A stretch of 18,633 bases of DNA from Treponema sp. (lineage in GTDB: Bacteria; Spirochaetota; Spirochaetia; Treponematales; Breznakiellaceae). Each line of letters starts with the position of its first letter. Position 1 is the stretch's first letter. The notes beneath the pieces are model-generated. The model had not been told where the DNA came from. It worked only from the letters and a program-made list of their open reading frames with translations, and did no database searches. The stretch is from the NCBI GenBank assembly GCA_031254385.1, contig JAIRUO010000115.1:1-18633 (forward strand), given 5' to 3'. Position numbers and translations under genes: made by a program. Of the stretch, positions 1 to 8,314 are shown piece by piece.

Positions 1-66
1 AAGGTAAAATAATAGAAACCCAGTACCTACGGCTAGAAAAATAATTACAACAATAACAATGGTCAT
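1..66 (-). CDS. Possible membrane protein, N-terminal fragment leaving the window
   Basis: Reading leftward from an ATG at 66, 22 codons stay open to the window edge and encode an almost entirely hydrophobic stretch (begins MTIVIVVIIF), like a first transmembrane helix. A purine-rich GGAAGGG lies just before the ATG, closer than is usual for a ribosome-binding site. A good -10 box (TATAAT, 110-115) lies upstream on the same strand. The frame is also open upstream of the ATG (hydrophobic residues, then KRRKG), but I find no usable start codon there before it runs into the plus-strand gene. Too little is visible to name a family. It could be chance openness in AT-rich DNA. Confidence 0.35.
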   Translation of the reverse strand, partial: MTIVIVVIIFLAVGTGFLLFYL

Positions 67-79
67 GCCCTTCCGTCTC

Positions 80-108
80 TTGATAAAAGCTAAAAAAATT
101 CCGATACT
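80..108 (+). promoter_or_regulatory. Candidate sigma70-type promoter for the first TPR gene
   Basis: TTGATA (80-85), a 17-bp spacer, then GATACT (103-108). The predicted start near 115 gives a leader of about 20 nt before the GTG at 134, with AAGG at 117-120 as a possible ribosome-binding site. The -10 box matches the consensus at only four of six positions. Confidence 0.4.
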
Positions 109-109
109 T

Positions 110-138
110 ATTATATAAGGTGTATAAGAAAGAGTGAA
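110..138 (-). promoter_or_regulatory. Candidate minus-strand promoter, divergent
   Basis: On the minus strand TTCACT (138-133), a 17-bp spacer, then a perfect TATAAT (115-110). It points left toward the possible membrane-protein start at 66, giving a leader of roughly 37 nt. It interleaves with the plus-strand promoter candidate, so the two could interfere. Confidence 0.4.
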
Positions 139-1099
139 TAGTAAAGCAATTGCAAGACCAGAACTTAAACGCCTCTTTGTTGTTATTATCGGATGTTTTG
201 TATTGTTTCCTGCATTCGGCCAGACATCATTTAGCCGTGGGGAAGCGCTTTTTGTCCAAAATAAGCCCCAAGAGGCCCTTGTTTTTCTGGAAGCAGCCGT
301 AAATGAGGACCCTGCCCATGTACGGGCTTTTCTCTATCTGGGTATTGCCTACGAGCAGCTTAACCGTGTTGAAGAGGCCATTGCCACATACAGGAAAATC
401 CTTCCACGGGGAGGATCTGAGACTGCCCGCATAGCTTTTAATCTGGGAAACGCCTATTTTGGCCAGGGGAATTATACCTTGGCAGTTCAGAGCTATAATC
501 AGGCACTTGCCGCAGATCCCTCATATACCGCCGCTCTCCTTAACCGGGCCAATACCAGGATTAGGCTAAGAGCTTTTGAAGAAGCGATAGCTGATTATGA
601 GGATTATATTTCACTTGAACCACGTTCCGCCCAGCGCGGTAATATAGAACAGCTAATAGCATTTATCAGGGCAGAGCAGGTAGCCGAAGAGCGGCGTATA
701 GAGGAAGAGCGAATAGCCGAAGAAAAGCGGGTAGAGGAAGAGCGAATAGCTGAGGAACTGCGGGTAGAGGAAGCGCGTATAGCCGAAGAACGGCGTGTAG
801 AGGAAGAACGTTTAGTTGCAGAGGAACGCCGCGTTGCAGAGGAACGGCGTGTAGAGGAAGAGCGGGTAGCCGCAGAGGAACGCCGCATTGCCGAGGAACG
901 CCGTATAGAGGAAGAACGAGTAGCCGCCGAGGAACGCCGCATTGCTGCAGAAGAAGCTGCTCGCGTTGAAGCTGAAAGGAGGCAGAGGCTTTTAGAGGAA
1001 GTTACCGCTTCCCTCCAGGCTGCCGCAGAAGGCAGCAAAGGCCTTTCAGCAGGAAGCGAAAATATAGAAGGTTATAATGGTGAATTTGAGCTTGAATAA
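134..1099 (+). CDS. Secreted TPR protein with hendecad coiled-coil tail
   Basis: A 321-residue protein with no recognised enzymatic domain. The start is GTG at 134: an in-frame TAA at 125-127 rules out anything upstream, and the N-terminus is a signal peptide (charged residues 4-13, hydrophobic 14-29, likely cleavage AFG|Q after 29). Cys21 sits in IIGC, which loosely fits a spirochaetal lipobox, but the hydrophobic run continues past it, so ordinary cleavage seems likelier. Residues 32-175 hold about four TPR units, usually protein-binding. Residues about 183-290 are a Glu/Arg-rich coiled coil built of 11-residue units, followed by a tail ending GEFELE. The next gene starts 36 bp downstream and is also a TPR/coiled-coil envelope protein, so the two probably form an operon and may bind each other. 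Exact function unknown. Confidence 0.85.
   Translation: MNSKAIARPELKRLFVVIIGCFVLFPAFGQTSFSRGEALFVQNKPQEALVFLEAAVNEDPAHVRAFLYLGIAYEQLNRVEEAIATYRKILPRGGSETARIAFNLGNAYFGQGNYTLAVQSYNQALAADPSYTAALLNRANTRIRLRAFEEAIADYEDYISLEPRSAQRGNIEQLIAFIRAEQVAEERRIEEERIAEEKRVEEERIAEELRVEEARIAEERRVEEERLVAEERRVAEERRVEEERVAAEERRIAEERRIEEERVAAEERRIAAEEAARVEAERRQRLLEEVTASLQAAAEGSKGLSAGSENIEGYNGEFELE
698..952 (+). repeat. In-frame 33-bp tandem repeats encoding a hendecad coiled coil
   Basis: Residues 189-273 of the TPR protein consist of degenerate 11-residue units of the type IEEERIAEEKR. They are encoded by 33-bp repeats (core gaggaagagcgaatagc), later mixed with 12- and 6-residue variants such as VEEERVAAEERR. The DNA copies are close enough to recombine or slip in frame, which would change the length of the rod. 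The low-complexity sequence also creates a long antisense Ser/Arg open frame that is not a gene. Confidence 0.8.
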
Positions 1100-1135
1100 C
1101 ACTACTCGCGTTTTATCTCCTACAGGCAGGTTCTG

Positions 1136-3166
1136 ATGCAAATGACCAGAAAAAAAATAATAATTATTTCTGTATCCGCCGTTGTCCTTGTCATGATTGG
1201 GCTTGGAATTTTTTTTCTGGTAAGAAGCAATAAAAACATTGCAGATGCCAAACTTGAACAAAAAAAAGATAATACTCTTGCCCTGGCAATGGAGTATCTT
1301 GAAAGGGGAGATTTCCAGCGGGCTCTGGAATTGCTGGATTCGCTGCTAATTGATAATCCCATGGACGAAAGAACACGCCAAATCTGGAATGAAGTTTTTG
1401 AAAGGCGCAGCGAGATTCTAGCGAGTATGAGTACGAATACGGAAGATAGGCTTTCCATAGCGGAAGAACTTGCGGCCCTGGCCATGCTGGAAGAGCAGAG
1501 GAGGCTCAGGGATGAAGCTCTATGGGGGCGTCAGGACTCAGGATCATCCGAAGCCGCAGAACGTATGGCTCAGGCCGCCGCCCAGATGGCGGATCGCATG
1601 AGCCAGGCAGCAAATGAAGAAGCTGAGCGGCGAGCCCGTGCCGAGGCTGAAGAGGCTGATAGGCGTGCCCAGGCTGCGGCCGAGGCTGACCGGCGCAGAG
1701 CCCAGGAAGAAGAACTAGCGCGCCTTTCCGCTGAAAGACGCGCCCAGATGGAAGCGGTACTTGATATGCTCTCCCAGGGTAAAGCTGCCCTTGCCAGAAA
1801 AGATTATAACGGTGCTACCAGGATCTTTAATGAAGCCAGATCCCGCCTTCCTCTGGATGATAAGCGGTTTGTAGCTCAGATTTTTTCGGAGATGGCCGAA
1901 GCCTGGTATTCCGCAGGTGATCCTCAGACGGCAGAAGGCAGAGATGCCATTGCACGTGCCGAAGCTATGGCAAGAGAAGCTGTTGCCGCAGATCCCGCCC
2001 AGGCTCTGCCTCATTTTACTTTGGGGAAGATTTACCGTGACCGCAACCAGTTTGATGCAGCCATTACAGAAATGAGGGAAGCGGTTCGGTTGGAATCAAA
2101 CGAGTTTCTCTATGTTTATGATCTTGGCCGGGCCTATTATAACGCCGGCAGATATGCCGATGCACGGCAGTCCTTTGATACTGCTACCAGGATTAGCCCT
2201 AACAATGAATTTGCCTGGTATAACCTGGGTGGTACTTTACGGCAGCTTGGCAGGCAGGATGACGCCCTTATTGCATTTAACAGGGCCGTTGAAAACAGGG
2301 CCGATTATTCCGTTGCATATCGTGAAATAGGCCGAATTCATTCGCTAAAGGGAAACTACAGGGCAGCCATTGATGCTTTTGGCAAAGCCCTTCAATATAA
2401 CCCCTCCGATCTTGCCTCATTGCGTGAAATGGGGGCAGCCCAAAGCGCGTCGGGAAATCACAGTGCCGCCGAAGCTTCATTCGCAAGGGCCCTTGCCAGC
2501 GCCCCGGATGACGCTCAGACTAATTTTAATATGGCGCTTGTAAAACTTGAGCTTAAGAAAAACGCAGAAGCCCTTAATTACGCAAGGAAGGCGGCAACGG
2601 CTGTTTCAACCAACGCTGTATATGTATATACGCTTGGACAGGCCTGCGAAGCCGTTGATGATCTTGACGGTGCAATTGCTGCTTACAGAAGGGCAATTGA
2701 ACTGGATCCCAGATATATAAAACCGCGGGTAAACCTTGGAAGTATCTATCTTGATTATGGCTTTACCACAGAAGCCCTGAATTACCTTTTGGAAGCCCGC
2801 CGCCTTGATTCCGCTTCTTTTGAAGTAAATAACAATCTAGGGGCGGTTTACGCCAAACTCGAAGATTGGATACTCAGCATTGAGTATTATGAAAAAGCCC
2901 TTGCCGTAGATCCCTTTAATCCTACAGTCAGGCTTAATCTGGCTCGGGCCTTTGTCGGGGCAAACATACTCAACCAGGCCGTTACCGCTTACCGGGAAGT
3001 TATACGAGTTGACCCTTCAAACTGGGATGCAATTTTTGAAATGGGCCAGACTTACGCTGGGTTAGGCGACTCTATCCAGGCCAGAAGAACCCTCCAGGAT
3101 CTGCTTGACAGAAATCCCTCATACCCAGGCAAAAATAATGCAGAAAGAATTCTCGCAAGCCTGTAG
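1136..3166 (+). CDS. Membrane-anchored coiled-coil and TPR array protein
   Basis: A 676-residue protein. Residues 4-7 are basic (TRKK) and 8-29 form one transmembrane helix, so the rest should lie in the periplasm. A single TPR-like pair (about 47-80) is followed by an Ala/Glu/Arg-rich coiled coil (about 137-205) and then about 13 TPR units to the C-terminus, most of them exactly 34 residues with the usual small, aromatic and Pro positions (for example EYYEKALAVDP). Such long superhelices normally bind peptides or partner proteins; no catalytic domain is seen. AGGCAGG at 1124-1130 precedes two in-frame ATGs, at 1136 (5-nt spacing) and 1142 (11-nt spacing); either could be used. It lies 36 bp after the secreted TPR gene and 60 bp before a sensor kinase, with no terminator visible in either gap. 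Confidence 0.85.
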   Translation: MQMTRKKIIIISVSAVVLVMIGLGIFFLVRSNKNIADAKLEQKKDNTLALAMEYLERGDFQRALELLDSLLIDNPMDERTRQIWNEVFERRSEILASMSTNTEDRLSIAEELAALAMLEEQRRLRDEALWGRQDSGSSEAAERMAQAAAQMADRMSQAANEEAERRARAEAEEADRRAQAAAEADRRRAQEEELARLSAERRAQMEAVLDMLSQGKAALARKDYNGATRIFNEARSRLPLDDKRFVAQIFSEMAEAWYSAGDPQTAEGRDAIARAEAMAREAVAADPAQALPHFTLGKIYRDRNQFDAAITEMREAVRLESNEFLYVYDLGRAYYNAGRYADARQSFDTATRISPNNEFAWYNLGGTLRQLGRQDDALIAFNRAVENRADYSVAYREIGRIHSLKGNYRAAIDAFGKALQYNPSDLASLREMGAAQSASGNHSAAEASFARALASAPDDAQTNFNMALVKLELKKNAEALNYARKAATAVSTNAVYVYTLGQACEAVDDLDGAIAAYRRAIELDPRYIKPRVNLGSIYLDYGFTTEALNYLLEARRLDSASFEVNNNLGAVYAKLEDWILSIEYYEKALAVDPFNPTVRLNLARAFVGANILNQAVTAYREVIRVDPSNWDAIFEMGQTYAGLGDSIQARRTLQDLLDRNPSYPGKNNAERILASL

Positions 3167-3226
3167 GTTTTTAGGGAGTTAAAGTGTAGTTGCATGAATA
3201 AAATAAATAAAGGAAAATAGTAATAA

Positions 3227-6200
3227 TTGAAAAACAGACATTTACGATTTCATACATTATTTATTTTACTTGGCTTCTGCGCAGTTATAGCGGCCGGGGT
3301 ATTCATGTTCATCCAATTTCGCGGTATGATGTCCAATTACCGTGATTATTCCAGTACTATTAGTGCAGATTATATAGATTACTTAAATAAAACCACTCTG
3401 TATGATATGGGGGTTTTCATAGAAAAGCATTACCCCGCTTTGTATAATACTGAACTGCTTAAACAGGAGGCAGACGCAGACTGGTTCTGGGATATCGCCG
3501 ATCAATGGAACGACATCGCAAATGCCTTTGGTTTTGCATACATTTATTATATTGAAAAAAAAGACGACAATTATATATTTCTTATGTCTTCCGGCATACG
3601 GAGGAACTTTACTCCCGAGCTGATGGGTACACGGGTGTGGATCGGAACGCCGCCTGCCTTTATTGACGAGGCATGGGAGTCCAAACAGATAACTTTTTCT
3701 CCTGAGCCAACTGTCAATGAATGGGGCATACTGATTTCTGCGGAACGGCCAATAATTGTTGACGGACGTGTGGTCGGTATTTTGGGTATTGATTATGATA
3801 TTTCCTATATGGGGAATTTCCAGGAGCATGAAATTCTGTTAATGGAGCAGGAAAGAGACGTAACACGGAGAATCGTCATTGTCCTCATAGTTTCGTTACT
3901 TGTGATTCTTGCAGTTATGGGCTACCAATATTATTTGAACAATACAACGGCCCTCATCCCGGTATGGGAGAAAGAGGAAAATGAGCGCACCCGGAATTTG
4001 CTTAACGCAGCGCCCATTATGGTGAATTTATGGGATAAAGATCTTAAGATGATCGAATGTAACAAGGAAACATTAAAGCTCTTTGATTTGTCAAACGAAA
4101 AGGAATATTTGGAACACTTCGTTGAGTTTTCGCCAAAATATCAGCCAAACGGCAGATTGTCCAGCGAAGTGGCGCTTGAAGAAGTAAAAAAAGCGTTTGA
4201 CGGCGAGTCTTCTCCTTTTGAGTACACGCACCAGAAACTAAACGGAGAGCTTATACCTTGCGAAATGTTCATAACCCGTGTGGAGTATAAGGACGACTTT
4301 ATTGTTGCAGTTTATGCGCGCGATTTACGCGGAATAAAAGTCACCCTGGCCAAAGAGCGCGAGGTAGTAGAATCCAAAAAAACGATAAATACGCTAAAAA
4401 ATATATTGAATGGTCTGATCGAAAATATTCTTGTTACTGTTCCTGAAACCGGAGAGATACTTTTTATTAATAACAATATGAGGAATCTCTATAATGTCAA
4501 AGAGGATTATGCTGGAGAGCTTTGTTATAAACATATACAGGAAGGAAAGAATGAAATATGTGCTTTCTGTCCCTGCCATCAGCTTGAAAAAGAGCCTGAC
4601 AAAATCATTGTATGGGTAGAGCAAAATTCCATAACAAAACGTGTCTATCGCAATATGGACAGCTATATTGAATGGCCAGGCTATGCGAGGGCTCATCTTC
4701 AGCATGCCGTTGATATAACCGAATTGAATGACGCAAAAGAGCAGGCTATTCAGGCAAACAGAACAAAGAGCAACTTCCTGGCCAAGGTAAGCCACGAAAT
4801 ACGCACGCCGATGAACGCGATTTTAGGCATAACCGAAATCCATCTGCAAAAGGAAGATCTTCCGTCGGATACAAGGGAAGCCCTAAGTAAAATTTACGAT
4901 TCAGGTTATTTGCTGCTCAATATTATTAACGATATACTGGATCTTTCCAAAATAGAGGCGGGCAAGCTGGAATTGGCGCCTGTTAATTATGATGTCCCAA
5001 GCCTTATTAACGACACAGTACATCTAATTGCCATACGATTTGACAGTAAGCCGATAAAATTTAATCTTCGCGTGGACGAGAATCTTCCGCCGACACTATT
5101 TGGCGATGAACTCCGCATTAAGCAGATACTAAATAATCTGCTTTCCAATGCGTTCAAGTATACGGATAAAGGCGAAGTCTCTTTGTCGATTACCGTTGAA
5201 AATGCAAAAGAAGAGGATGCGGATAACATAACCCTTGTTTTCAATGTAAGCGATACCGGCCATGGCCTAACCCGGGAACAGATAGATAAAATGTTCACTG
5301 AATATACCCGGTTTAATATTGAGGTTAATAGTACAACCGAAGGCACTGGCCTGGGTATGAATATAACCAGGAACCTTGTCCAGATGATGAAGGGCGTGAT
5401 TTCTGTAGAGAGCGAACCGGGCAAAGGTTCGGTATTTACCGTGCGTCTGCCACAGGGGCTTGTTGATATCGGAGTGTTAGGCAGGGAGGTTGCCGAAAAT
5501 CTTGAACAGTTCCAATTTGGGAATTTTTCGCGCATGGAGAGAGCCCCGCAAATTATACGCGAATACATGCCTTATGGAAGAGTTCTGATAGTTGACGATG
5601 TGGAAACAAATTTGTATGTCGCAAGAGGGCTCCTTGCTCCCTACGGCCTGTCGATTGATACCGCGACAAGTGGATTTGATGCAATCAACAAGATCGAGAG
5701 TGGCACTGTATATGACATAATATTTATGGATCATTTTATGCCCAAAATGGACGGTATGGAAACGGTTAAGCGCATACGCGACATGGGGTATACGCAGCCT
5801 ATTGTCGCATTGACGGCTAATGCGCTGGTCGGGCAGGCAAAGGTATTTCAGGATAACGGTTTTGACGACTTTATTTCCAAACCAATTGATATACGCCAAA
5901 TGAACGCAGCTCTGAATAGTTATGTACGGGATAAATATCCGCCCGAGACAGTCGAAGCAGCGCGGCGGCTTAAAGAAGGCATGAAAAATTATTCCAGCGG
6001 CGATACATCATCGGTTGTGCCTACCCATCTGGCGAATCTTTTTGTACAGGACGCTGAAAAGGCCATCACTGTACTAGAATCAATCCACGAAAAAACCCCC
6101 GCCTACAGTGAAGATGATATTCAGAATTATGTCATTTCTGTACATTCGATGAAGAGTGCGCTCTATAATATAGGCGAAACAGAACTATCTGCCTTTGCGC

Positions 6201-6547
6201 GTCAGCTTGAGGAAGCCGGGCGTGTGCCTGATACCGCAATAATGGCAAGGGAAACCCCTTCGCTTCTGAACAGTCTGCGATTGGTAATCGCTAAAATAAA
6301 ACCCAAAGAAGCAGCCGCAATCGATGAAGTCCCGCTTGTAGACGAGGCGTACCTGAAGGAACAGTTGGCTGCGATACAAGCTGCTTGCGCGATATATAAC
6401 AACAAAGCCGCCAAAGACGTACTGGCCGCTCTTAGGCAAAGATCGTGGCCGTCTTCTGTTAAAGAACTGCTGGAAACCATTGCTGGGCATTTGCAGCACA
6501 GCGATTTTGAAGAAGCCGCAGACGCTGCCAAGGGGTACGGAGAGTAA
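3227..6547 (+). CDS. Hybrid sensor histidine kinase: Cache, two PAS, REC and Hpt domains
   Basis: A 1106-residue membrane phosphorelay kinase. The start is TTG at 3227, with AAGGA at 3210-3214 upstream and a TAA immediately before it; the next ATG would remove the first transmembrane helix. Order: TM1 (about 9-30), Cache-like periplasmic sensor (31-214), TM2 (about 215-236), PAS1 (255-375), PAS2 (385-505) carrying Cys433, 445, 448 and 450, HisKA with His523 in SHEIRTPMN, HATPase with N641 (N box), DTGHGL and GTGLGM, receiver with D790/D791, phospho-acceptor D835 and K885, and a C-terminal Hpt with His973 in VHSMKSA. All relay residues are present, so it should pass phosphate to a separate response regulator, which is not in this window. 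The ligand is unknown. It may be co-transcribed with the two TPR genes upstream. Confidence 0.92.
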   Translation: MKNRHLRFHTLFILLGFCAVIAAGVFMFIQFRGMMSNYRDYSSTISADYIDYLNKTTLYDMGVFIEKHYPALYNTELLKQEADADWFWDIADQWNDIANAFGFAYIYYIEKKDDNYIFLMSSGIRRNFTPELMGTRVWIGTPPAFIDEAWESKQITFSPEPTVNEWGILISAERPIIVDGRVVGILGIDYDISYMGNFQEHEILLMEQERDVTRRIVIVLIVSLLVILAVMGYQYYLNNTTALIPVWEKEENERTRNLLNAAPIMVNLWDKDLKMIECNKETLKLFDLSNEKEYLEHFVEFSPKYQPNGRLSSEVALEEVKKAFDGESSPFEYTHQKLNGELIPCEMFITRVEYKDDFIVAVYARDLRGIKVTLAKEREVVESKKTINTLKNILNGLIENILVTVPETGEILFINNNMRNLYNVKEDYAGELCYKHIQEGKNEICAFCPCHQLEKEPDKIIVWVEQNSITKRVYRNMDSYIEWPGYARAHLQHAVDITELNDAKEQAIQANRTKSNFLAKVSHEIRTPMNAILGITEIHLQKEDLPSDTREALSKIYDSGYLLLNIINDILDLSKIEAGKLELAPVNYDVPSLINDTVHLIAIRFDSKPIKFNLRVDENLPPTLFGDELRIKQILNNLLSNAFKYTDKGEVSLSITVENAKEEDADNITLVFNVSDTGHGLTREQIDKMFTEYTRFNIEVNSTTEGTGLGMNITRNLVQMMKGVISVESEPGKGSVFTVRLPQGLVDIGVLGREVAENLEQFQFGNFSRMERAPQIIREYMPYGRVLIVDDVETNLYVARGLLAPYGLSIDTATSGFDAINKIESGTVYDIIFMDHFMPKMDGMETVKRIRDMGYTQPIVALTANALVGQAKVFQDNGFDDFISKPIDIRQMNAALNSYVRDKYPPETVEAARRLKEGMKNYSSGDTSSVVPTHLANLFVQDAEKAITVLESIHEKTPAYSEDDIQNYVISVHSMKSALYNIGETELSAFARQLEEAGRVPDTAIMARETPSLLNSLRLVIAKIKPKEAAAIDEVPLVDEAYLKEQLAAIQAACAIYNNKAAKDVLAALRQRSWPSSVKELLETIAGHLQHSDFEEAADAAKGYGE

Positions 6548-7258
6548 TCACCCAATCTCCGTAATCTTTCCTTTCTCCATTACTGCGACATGGTCGCAAA
6601 GGTAATCTACCAGATGCCTATTATGTGAAATAAAAAGCAGGGAAAGGCCAAGGCTGTCTTTCAAATCCTGGAATAGGTTTATAATTTGTGCTCCAGTTGA
6701 CACGTCCAGGGCGCTGACAGGCTCGTCTGCTATAACTAGGCTAGGCCGGAGCATAAGGGCGCAGCCAATGGAAACGCGCTGTTTCTGACCGCTGGATAAC
6801 TCTGATGGGAAGCGTTTTTTGTGCGAAGGATCAAGTCCCACCAAATCCAGCATTTCATCAACTTTTGTTCCCCGTTCTTTTTTTGTGCCTATACGGTGTA
6901 TTCTTAGCGGCTCTTCCAGAAGCCAGCCCACCCTTTTAACCGGGTTGAGTGCGCCGCCTGGGTCTTGAAAAACCGCGCTGAGTTTCAACGCCCATTCCTG
7001 AAATCCGGGCCTGGCATTGTTTCGTATAAGGCCGTCAATCAGAATATCCCCCTGGTATTCAATAAGGCCGAGTATACAGCGGCCTAGCGTGGTCTTTCCT
7101 GAACCTGATTCACCAGCCAGGCCAAAAATTTCACCTTTGTTTATTGTTAGGCTCACATTATCAAGGACAGGTTTTTCTTCCTTTTTGCCAAAGATGCCAA
7201 GCCTTCTGCTGGTATAGGTGTTTGAAACATTCCTTACCGTTAATATGGAGGTACTCAT
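6548..7258 (-). CDS. Peptide/nickel-type ABC importer ATPase, short OppF/DppF/NikE-like
   Basis: A 236-residue ATPase, the last gene of the importer operon. It has Walker A (GESGSGKTT), Q-loop (FQDPGGALNP), signature LSSGQKQR (canonical LSGGQ with Ser in place of the first Gly), Walker B with Glu (LVIADEP), D-loop SALD and switch His in ISHN, so it should hydrolyse ATP. The ATG overlaps the previous stop as ATGA, with GGGGAG just upstream. The protein stops right after GKITEIG, where OppF/DppF proteins usually continue about 80 residues into the oligopeptide C-terminal domain. NikE-type subunits are naturally short, so this may be normal; alternatively the tail was lost when the convergent kinase gene came to abut it, since the two genes end on adjacent bases. 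I see no remnant of the tail beyond the stop. Confidence 0.88.
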   Translation of the reverse strand: MSTSILTVRNVSNTYTSRRLGIFGKKEEKPVLDNVSLTINKGEIFGLAGESGSGKTTLGRCILGLIEYQGDILIDGLIRNNARPGFQEWALKLSAVFQDPGGALNPVKRVGWLLEEPLRIHRIGTKKERGTKVDEMLDLVGLDPSHKKRFPSELSSGQKQRVSIGCALMLRPSLVIADEPVSALDVSTGAQIINLFQDLKDSLGLSLLFISHNRHLVDYLCDHVAVMEKGKITEIG

Positions 7259-8310
7259 GGCAATCTCTCCCCGACAGCCAATATACAGCAGCTAACATGG
7301 GTTTCGCTGATTTTTATTTTTTCTGGAAACTTGTCATGGCATTGTTCTTCTGCTTTTTCGCAGCGCGAAGAAAAGGGACAGCCGGAGATTTCGGAAAGCT
7401 CCACAGTACTTTCCGTAGAACTATCTGCAGAAAGTTCTTCAAGTAAAGGAACTTTCCCCGGAATCACTTTTAGTCTTTCGCCTTTACGGTTTCTTTCGGG
7501 AAGTGCGCTCAAAAGCGAACGAGTGTACTCATGGCCAGGGTTTGAAAAAACTTCATCTACAGACCCTTCTTCTACTATCTTTCCGGCGTACATTACCATA
7601 ACCCTGTGGCAAATTTGTCGTATAACGCCAAGGTCATGGGAAATAAAAAGTATTGAGGTTCCCGATTCTCGGTTTATCTGTTGCAAGAGCTTGAGGATTT
7701 GTTCTTGAGTATTTATGTCCAGAGCCGTCGTGGGCTCATCGGCGATAAGTATTTTTGGTCCCAGAATCATGGCAAGGGCAATCATTACGCGTTGGCACAT
7801 GCCGCCGGAAAGCTGGAATGGATACGCGTCAATCAGTTTTTCTGGGTTTTCAAGACCCAGTTTACGCATAAGGGCTACAGCTCCTTCACGGTATTGTCTC
7901 CTGCTTTTTTTTCCAAAATGGATTTCCTGCGTTTCTGTTATCTGGCTGCCTATCCGTTGTAGAGGATTAAGGGAAGAAAAAGGTTCCTGAAAGATCATGG
8001 AGATTTCTTTGCCGCGCACGGAGCATAATTCAGTTTCTTTTAGTTGAAGCAAATCTAGCCACTGGTTTGTCCCTGAGGTATTTAATAATCCGGGGGTTTT
8101 CAACAGTATGGAACCTTCTGCCCTTGCTACAGGGGGGAGTAACGAGGCTATTGAAAGGGCGGTGAGCGTTTTCCCGCAGCCGGATTCACCTACTATGCCG
8201 GTTATTTCATTGGGGAGGAGATCGAAGCTGATATTGTTTACCGGCCTGAACCGTTTTTTCTCTTTTTCTATGTATACGGAAAGGTTTTTGACTTGCAGCA
8301 ATGTTTCCAT
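7255..8310 (-). CDS. Peptide/nickel-type ABC importer ATPase, OppD/DppD-like
   Basis: A 351-residue ATPase, partner of the shorter downstream subunit. The open frame extends upstream to 8421, but METLLQ at 8310 is the start: AAGAGG sits 4 nt before it, and the extra residues would overlap the permease gene and match nothing in the family. Motifs: Walker A GESGCGKTLT, Q-loop FQEPFSSLNP, signature LSGGMCQR, Walker B LIADEP followed by TTALD, and switch His in ISHDLG. Unlike its partner it keeps the C-terminal oligopeptide domain, including HEYTRSLLSALP and the Cys-bearing GCPFSSRCEKAEEQC that is typical of the family. It lies 8 bp after the permease gene and overlaps the next ATPase by ATGA. 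It would act on the cytoplasmic face, powering import of a small solute (peptide or nickel chelate). Confidence 0.92.
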   Translation of the reverse strand: METLLQVKNLSVYIEKEKKRFRPVNNISFDLLPNEITGIVGESGCGKTLTALSIASLLPPVARAEGSILLKTPGLLNTSGTNQWLDLLQLKETELCSVRGKEISMIFQEPFSSLNPLQRIGSQITETQEIHFGKKSRRQYREGAVALMRKLGLENPEKLIDAYPFQLSGGMCQRVMIALAMILGPKILIADEPTTALDINTQEQILKLLQQINRESGTSILFISHDLGVIRQICHRVMVMYAGKIVEEGSVDEVFSNPGHEYTRSLLSALPERNRKGERLKVIPGKVPLLEELSADSSTESTVELSEISGCPFSSRCEKAEEQCHDKFPEKIKISETHVSCCILAVGERLP

Positions 8311-8314
8311 ACGG

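Noticed and set aside
58..117. 19-codon plus-strand open frame starting at ATG 58
   Set aside because: No ribosome-binding site and it overlaps the promoter candidates; composition reflects AT-rich intergenic DNA.
604..1038. 144-codon Ser/Arg-rich open frame on the minus strand
   Set aside because: It is the antisense image of the Glu/Arg repeat coding region; low complexity, no ribosome-binding site, no family resemblance.
3167..3226. Promoter for the plus-strand kinase (TTGCAT or TAAAAT elements)
   Set aside because: No pair of boxes at acceptable spacing; co-transcription with the TPR genes is as likely.
4987..5568. 193-codon minus-strand open frame inside the plus-strand kinase
   Set aside because: It lies entirely within the HATPase coding region, whose motifs are intact on the plus strand.
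6500..6600. Bidirectional terminator between the convergent genes
   Set aside because: The stops are adjacent and I find no hairpin with a T-run around the junction.
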